This document shows, piece after piece, positions 5,037 through 8,018 of a stretch of 8,018 nt of DNA (positions are counted from its first letter, which is position 1; each line of letters opens with the position of its first letter). The notes under the pieces are model-generated. The model searched no databases and was not told the DNA's origin. It saw only the letters and a list, made by a program, of their open reading frames with translations. The stretch comes from an uncultured Flavobacteriales bacterium (GTDB lineage Bacteria; Bacteroidota; Bacteroidia; Flavobacteriales_D; Sanyastnellaceae). The stretch spans positions 1-8,018 of the forward strand of contig CALKUW010000047.1 of assembly GCA_937996585.1 (NCBI GenBank), read 5' to 3'. The position numbers and the translations under genes are program-made.

Positions 5037-5399
5037 ATGATCGACGGCATCTGTACCGAATGCGGGCGGGTCCCCACGGACCAGCAAGGCAACCTCAACC
5101 CTAAGCGGTGGCAGTGCTGGGACTGTGACGCCTACACCGACACGCGCTGGGAAAAGCCCAAAGTCCCCGCCGTCATCTTCAAGGCCAGCTACCAGGACTC
5201 GCGCTCGGACAAGCGGAAGCGCATCCTGGCCCTCCCGTCGAGCCACCCGGACGCCTTCCCGGAGAACGCGAACGACGCGAACCGGAAGATGAAGAAGCAC
5301 GGGATCGACCCGGAGACTGGCAACTGGACCAGCGAGGAGGCCAAGAACAAGGCCGTCAGCGAGGCGTACAGTCGCCCGCAACCAGAAAAAGGGCAGTAA
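5037..5399 (+). CDS. Small protein with a two-CxxC zinc-ribbon-like motif
   Basis: This 120-aa protein has CTEC at residues 6-9 and CWDC at 27-30, a CxxC-x17-CxxC pattern that most likely binds one zinc. The rest is hydrophilic and rich in Lys, Arg, Asp and Asn, with HPDAFPENANDANRKMKKHG in the middle and a charged C-terminal helix; no catalytic motif is recognisable. Similar short zinc-ribbon proteins are frequent among phage morphogenesis genes, but their jobs are mostly unknown. Its place between portal and scaffold suggests a role in assembly or regulation, which is inference. No Shine-Dalgarno precedes the ATG, and a 47-bp gap separates it from the previous gene. The stop is followed 6 bp later by promoter P3. 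Confidence 0.72.
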   Translation: MIDGICTECGRVPTDQQGNLNPKRWQCWDCDAYTDTRWEKPKVPAVIFKASYQDSRSDKRKRILALPSSHPDAFPENANDANRKMKKHGIDPETGNWTSEEAKNKAVSEAYSRPQPEKGQ

Positions 5400-5405
5400 A
5401 ATGCC

Positions 5406-5433
5406 TTGCACCCCCCGCCGTGTGCATTATAAT
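5406..5433 (+). promoter_or_regulatory. Promoter P3 upstream of the scaffold and capsid genes
   Basis: TTGCAC at 5406-5411, a 16-bp spacer and a consensus TATAAT at 5428-5433. The -10 lies at the centre of the perfect palindrome GCATTATAATGC (5424-5435). The likely start is near 5440, giving a leader of about 55 nt before ATG 5496, unlike P1 and P2. Confidence 0.75.
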
Positions 5434-5444
5434 GCCCGCACGGC
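5417..5444. repeat. Extended nested inverted repeat around the P3 -10 box
   Basis: Outer arms GCCGTG (5417-5422) and CACGGC (5439-5444) flank the perfect 12-bp palindrome at 5424-5435, with 1 and 3 unpaired bases between. This makes a larger imperfect dyad centred on the -10 box, suited to a dimeric or tetrameric DNA-binding protein. Confidence 0.55.
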
Positions 5445-5495
5445 ACCCGCCCCCTCGGCCCGAACATCGGCACCCGAGAGACGCGGCCCTTTAGC

Positions 5496-6086
5496 ATGAC
5501 TGACGAAACCACCCCCAGCGAAACCCCCGAAGATACCACGGACACTCAGGCCGATAGCGGCGCCGTTGACCCGGCCACCCGCATCGCTGACTCGGTGGAT
5601 AAGGAGTATCGCAGCCTTGACGATTTCCCCGCGGAGCTGCGGTCAAAAGTCGAGGATTTCAGCCGTCGTAGTGCATCCAAGGCAGTGAATGAAGCCCTCA
5701 CCACCAAGCGTGAGAAGGGCGAGTTCCTGACGCAGGATGACCTCGACAACGCTCTCAAGCAACGAGACGAGCAGTGGTCCCGGAAACAGGAGCTTCAACA
5801 GCACATGGAGAAGACCCTGATCCAGGAGCATGGCATCGCTGTCGGCTCCCCGGAGTACGACAAGTTCGCAGAGGCATCTCAGGACTTTAAGGCCACGGCC
5901 CTCCAGTCCCGAGAAGGCATCGCCAAAATCGTTCGTGCCGCTGGCATCCGTAACGAGAAGGAAGTTGCCGCCCCTACCGAACGGCCCATGCACCCGCTGT
6001 ATCAGCCGCGAGCGTCCAGCGGCGAACCTCTGGACATCCCCGCGACTGGTCTCCCGCTTGCGAAACTGAATCCTTCCGACGATTGA
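5496..6086 (+). CDS. Putative capsid scaffolding protein
   Basis: A 196-aa, strongly hydrophilic protein directly upstream of the major capsid gene, the classic scaffold position. Scaffolds act as an internal template for procapsid assembly and then leave or are degraded. The first 30 residues are an acidic Thr/Asp/Glu-rich tail. Residues about 60-115 are charged and helix-forming, with patterns such as QDDLDNALKQRDEQWSRKQE that suit a coiled coil. The C-terminal third is proline-rich and ends PSDD. No cysteine or membrane segment is present. Sequence alone does not prove the role, because scaffolds are poorly conserved and the usual basic C-terminal capsid-binding helix is not obvious here. 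ATG 5496 is the only ATG after the P3 start site; the Shine-Dalgarno is weak or absent. Transcription would come from P3. Confidence 0.7.
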   Translation: MTDETTPSETPEDTTDTQADSGAVDPATRIADSVDKEYRSLDDFPAELRSKVEDFSRRSASKAVNEALTTKREKGEFLTQDDLDNALKQRDEQWSRKQELQQHMEKTLIQEHGIAVGSPEYDKFAEASQDFKATALQSREGIAKIVRAAGIRNEKEVAAPTERPMHPLYQPRASSGEPLDIPATGLPLAKLNPSDD

Positions 6087-6094
6087 CGTAGGCT

Positions 6095-6134
6095 TTAAGG
6101 GGACTCCCACAAACCACCCTTAACAAAGGAGTCC
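6095..6134 (+). promoter_or_regulatory. Interleaved stems in the capsid-gene leader (pseudoknot or two-state switch)
   Basis: TTAAGG at 6095-6100 pairs with CCTTAA at 6118-6123, and GGACTCC at 6101-6107 pairs with GGAGTCC at 6128-6134. The order is A-B-A'-B', which cannot nest. The RNA would form a pseudoknot or choose between two hairpins. The second stem includes the GGAG of the ribosome-binding site, so it would block capsid translation. This is read directly from complementarity; folding is inference. Confidence 0.5.
6125..6131 (+). promoter_or_regulatory. Strong Shine-Dalgarno site of the capsid gene
   Basis: AAAGGAG lies 7 nt before ATG 6139 and fixes that start. It is the only strong ribosome-binding site seen among the genes of this window, which fits the very high output needed for a capsid protein. 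Confidence 0.85.
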
Positions 6135-6138
6135 AATC

Positions 6139-7293
6139 ATGGCCCTTCCCTGGGCTGAAGCCACCCCGGCGAGCAAGGTTGATACCCTCGCCACCACGTC
6201 CATTGACGGAGTTTCTCGCAACCTCACCCAAGTCATCAACGACGGCGGTGAGAAGCTGCTCCAGTACCTCGCCGAACGAGGCCGCATCTTCGTGGTCCCG
6301 GACAGCGATCGTTACAGCCACCCGCTGCTCCACGCTGACGGCGGCTCGGCTACCGTCGCGTATCGCCGCGATAACTTCGGTGCGGGGGAAACCCTTAGCG
6401 CCTCGTCCGAGGAAATCCTGACTCAGGCGAAGTTCGATGTTGTGTTCCGTTCGCGCAACCTCAACTTCCCGCAGGACATGCCGCTGCAAGGCAACCCGGT
6501 CTCCTACATGGATGCCCTGGTCATGTCTAACGCGATTGGCATGTTCTACGAGCTGGAGTCGAACTTCGTCCTCGGTAACGCCACCGCCGATGGCGCCAAC
6601 CCGGCTGCTCGCGCTCCCTACGAGAGCGACACCGACTACGACGTCAACGGCATGTCGCTCCTGGGCCTCCTCAGCTCGGGCGCGGGTCTCGTCACTGGTC
6701 GTCCCAACACCGAGTCCTTTGGCGGTGTGACCGTCTCGGATGCCGCGAAGTGGGCACCGCAACTGTTTGCTGCCAGCGCGGCTAACGGTTCGGGCCTCAT
6801 CGAGGACACCGACGACGCTCTCCGTCAGCTCTGGTACGGCCCGCAGGAAAGCCCCGACCTGATCCTCACGGGTCTGTCGGTGTTCAACAAGCTGGCTGAT
6901 CTGGTGCGGGATACCGCTACCCACAACGCGGGCATGATGGCTAACCTCGGCAAGGAAGGTACCATTCAGATGGGTACTGCCACTGTCGATTGGCACCGCA
7001 TGCTCGATACCAAGGATGCCGAATGGGACTTCACCGCCACCACCACGGCGGAGTACCCGTATGTCTTCCTGAACACCAAGTCTCTCCGCCTGAACGTTGT
7101 CGCGGCTGGCACCATCTCTGATGGCGGCCCGGAAGCGCAGAAGAACCCGCAAATCGGCTTCCTGAAGCAGATGCCCGGTGTCTTCCCGCACCCGACCACG
7201 ACCAACCTGTTCAAGCGTGTGTCCATGGGTCACGGCTTCTCCCTGGAGAACGGTCGTCGCTCGTTCGGTCACATGGAGGGCATCACCCTCTAA
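6139..7293 (+). CDS. Major capsid protein (probable HK97 fold)
   Basis: A 384-aa protein of typical length for a capsid subunit, preceded by a scaffold-like gene and followed by a head-tail adaptor. The N-terminal arm (about 1-50) is helical, with NLTQVINDGGEKLLQYLAER. Residues about 80-130 include an extended charged segment, SASSEEILTQAKFDVVFRSR, suggestive of the E-loop and spine-helix area. A C-terminal part with EYPYVFLNTKSLRLNVV near 310-330 and a helix/strand end resembles the P-domain strands and the usual F-x-N-x-K-x-L ending of many phage capsid proteins. There are no cysteines. The HK97-fold assignment comes from position, length and these patterns, not from a search. A strong Shine-Dalgarno and a structured leader precede it, and a GC hairpin follows the stop. 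Codons are slightly less C-rich than in terL. Confidence 0.85.
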   Translation: MALPWAEATPASKVDTLATTSIDGVSRNLTQVINDGGEKLLQYLAERGRIFVVPDSDRYSHPLLHADGGSATVAYRRDNFGAGETLSASSEEILTQAKFDVVFRSRNLNFPQDMPLQGNPVSYMDALVMSNAIGMFYELESNFVLGNATADGANPAARAPYESDTDYDVNGMSLLGLLSSGAGLVTGRPNTESFGGVTVSDAAKWAPQLFAASAANGSGLIEDTDDALRQLWYGPQESPDLILTGLSVFNKLADLVRDTATHNAGMMANLGKEGTIQMGTATVDWHRMLDTKDAEWDFTATTTAEYPYVFLNTKSLRLNVVAAGTISDGGPEAQKNPQIGFLKQMPGVFPHPTTTNLFKRVSMGHGFSLENGRRSFGHMEGITL

Positions 7294-7302
7294 GTTCATC
7301 TC

Positions 7303-7328
7303 GGGGCGCTCCTTAACGGGGGCGCCCC
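7303..7328 (+). terminator. GC hairpin after the capsid gene (attenuator or mRNA-stabilising stem, no U-run)
   Basis: GGGGCGC at 7303-7309 pairs with GCGCCCC at 7322-7328 (7 bp, 12-nt loop), 10 nt after the capsid stop and 13 nt before the next start. No T-run follows, so it is not a standard intrinsic terminator. It could reduce read-through to the low-copy adaptor or protect the capsid mRNA 3' end. Confidence 0.5.
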
Positions 7329-7341
7329 TACCCCACCCCAA

Positions 7342-8018
7342 ATGGCAGACACCATCGCGGGCCTTCGGGCCACCCTCGCCGAGCGCCTCGGACTCGACAC
7401 GCTCTCTACCGTCGAGACTTCGCGCTTGGAGGAAGTCATCAACGCCGCCATCGCTCTCACTCTGAGCGACGGCGTTCCTGCCATGTTGGAGACTGTTGTT
7501 GGTGTCGTCCCCGGCGACCTTAGCGTAACCGTCTCCTCCCACTCCGCCGGATCGGCAACCGTCACCCTGAGCGGAGCGCCCGACCAGACCCGGCGCGGCG
7601 ACCTGTTCGTTGACCTGAACGGCGACGAGTGGCCTATCCGGGGCGTCTCTGGCGCGGCCCTGGACATCGGGACCCCGGCCCAGACCTCCCTGGCGGGTTC
7701 CGGCACCATCAAGCGCCGGACCATTCTGCTCCCCCACGCTGGGCGCATCACGCATGTTGCCCCCGCCGGGTCCGGCACTCGCCCCCTGGTGGCTGGTCGC
7801 TGGGGCTTCGACACCGAGAGCGGGTCGGCCAGCTACTACCAGCAAATCTGGGACACCGGCAACTCCTACGCGATTATCTGGCCCGCCCCCGCCAGCTCGG
7901 ATCGCTTCGTCATCAAGCAGGAGTTGGCGGTCACGAAGGACACGACCATCGATGTCCCGAACGGCGTCATTGAGACCATCCTTGCGAAGGCGGTTGTCCT
8001 CTATGTCGCCTGGACCAG
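7342..8018 (+). CDS. Head-tail adaptor / head-completion protein, partial (runs off right edge)
   Basis: ATG 7342 opens a frame that stays open to the window end, giving 225 residues of an incomplete protein. The N-terminus (MADTIAGLRATLAERLGL, then SRLEEVINAAIALTL) is an all-helical start common in proteins that dock below the portal. Residues about 55-125 look like an inserted beta domain, with a segment GDLFVDLNGDEWPIRGVSG typical of SH3-like strands in phage connector proteins. The C-terminal part visible (NGVIETILAKAVVLYVAW) returns to a helix like those in adaptor bundles. The position just after the capsid gene supports this role. The exact family is not recognised, so it could instead be another minor head or tail-tube-linking protein. 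No Shine-Dalgarno is seen; the sequence before the start is C-rich and preceded by a GC hairpin. Confidence 0.65.
   Translation, partial: MADTIAGLRATLAERLGLDTLSTVETSRLEEVINAAIALTLSDGVPAMLETVVGVVPGDLSVTVSSHSAGSATVTLSGAPDQTRRGDLFVDLNGDEWPIRGVSGAALDIGTPAQTSLAGSGTIKRRTILLPHAGRITHVAPAGSGTRPLVAGRWGFDTESGSASYYQQIWDTGNSYAIIWPAPASSDRFVIKQELAVTKDTTIDVPNGVIETILAKAVVLYVAWT

Noticed and set aside
7303..7328. Standard intrinsic terminator after the capsid gene
   Set aside because: The stem lacks a downstream T-run (C/A-rich sequence follows), and the adaptor gene begins 13 nt later without its own recognisable promoter.
5974..7845. Very long leftward reading frame (623 codons) opposite the capsid and adaptor genes
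   Set aside because: It mirrors the codon positions of the capsid and adaptor genes, starts inside one gene and ends inside the scaffold gene, and has the low-information composition of an antisense shadow.
1..8018. tRNA, rRNA, CRISPR array, insertion sequence or attachment site
   Set aside because: I saw no cloverleaf-like tract ending in CCA, no regularly spaced direct repeats, no transposase motifs and no integrase next to a repeat.

Overview
This window looks like the packaging and head-assembly end of a tailed double-stranded DNA phage (or a prophage) of a high-GC bacterium. The evidence is the gene order: terminase large subunit, portal, small proteins, a scaffold-like protein, an HK97-fold-type major capsid protein and a head-tail adaptor, all rightward and tightly packed. 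Codons end mostly in C or G. The host cannot be named from the sequence. Two genes sit almost directly on a sigma70-type -10 box, so leaderless transcripts are likely; these are common in groups such as Deinococcus and Actinobacteria, but that is only a hint. No integrase, lysis, replication, defence or CRISPR gene is visible.

Layout. Positions 1-506 (minus strand, cut by the left edge) encode a Gp88-type phage protein with a three-cysteine cluster. Positions 507-826 form a divergent intergenic region. It holds a 9-bp inverted repeat, a 45-bp pure G/C tract with five C4 runs, a perfect 17-bp palindrome, a rightward intrinsic terminator and a strong rightward promoter. Then follow, all on the plus strand: a 99-aa protein of unknown function (827-1126), an 11-codon minicistron that bridges the gap by stop/start overlaps (1123-1158), terL (1155-2729), the portal gene (2768-4747), an 80-aa protein with a signal-peptide-like start (4747-4989), a zinc-finger-like 120-aa protein (5037-5399), the putative scaffold (5496-6086), the major capsid protein (6139-7293) and a head-tail adaptor cut by the right edge (7342-8018).

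Regulation is the most unusual part. Three promoters (before the 99-aa gene, the portal and the scaffold) share a -35 TTGACA-like box, a 16-17 bp C-rich spacer and a -10 box lying inside a 12-bp palindrome, GCAYTATAMTGC. A fourth, inverted copy of the palindrome lies inside the first gene without its own -35. This divides the structural genes into three likely transcription units and suggests a regulator that reads the -10 region. The major capsid gene is the only one with a strong Shine-Dalgarno sequence. Its leader has two interleaved 6-7 bp complementarities that could form a pseudoknot, or two alternative hairpins, one of which hides the ribosome-binding site. I found no clearly new enzyme system; the candidate novelty is in promoter/operator design and translational control.
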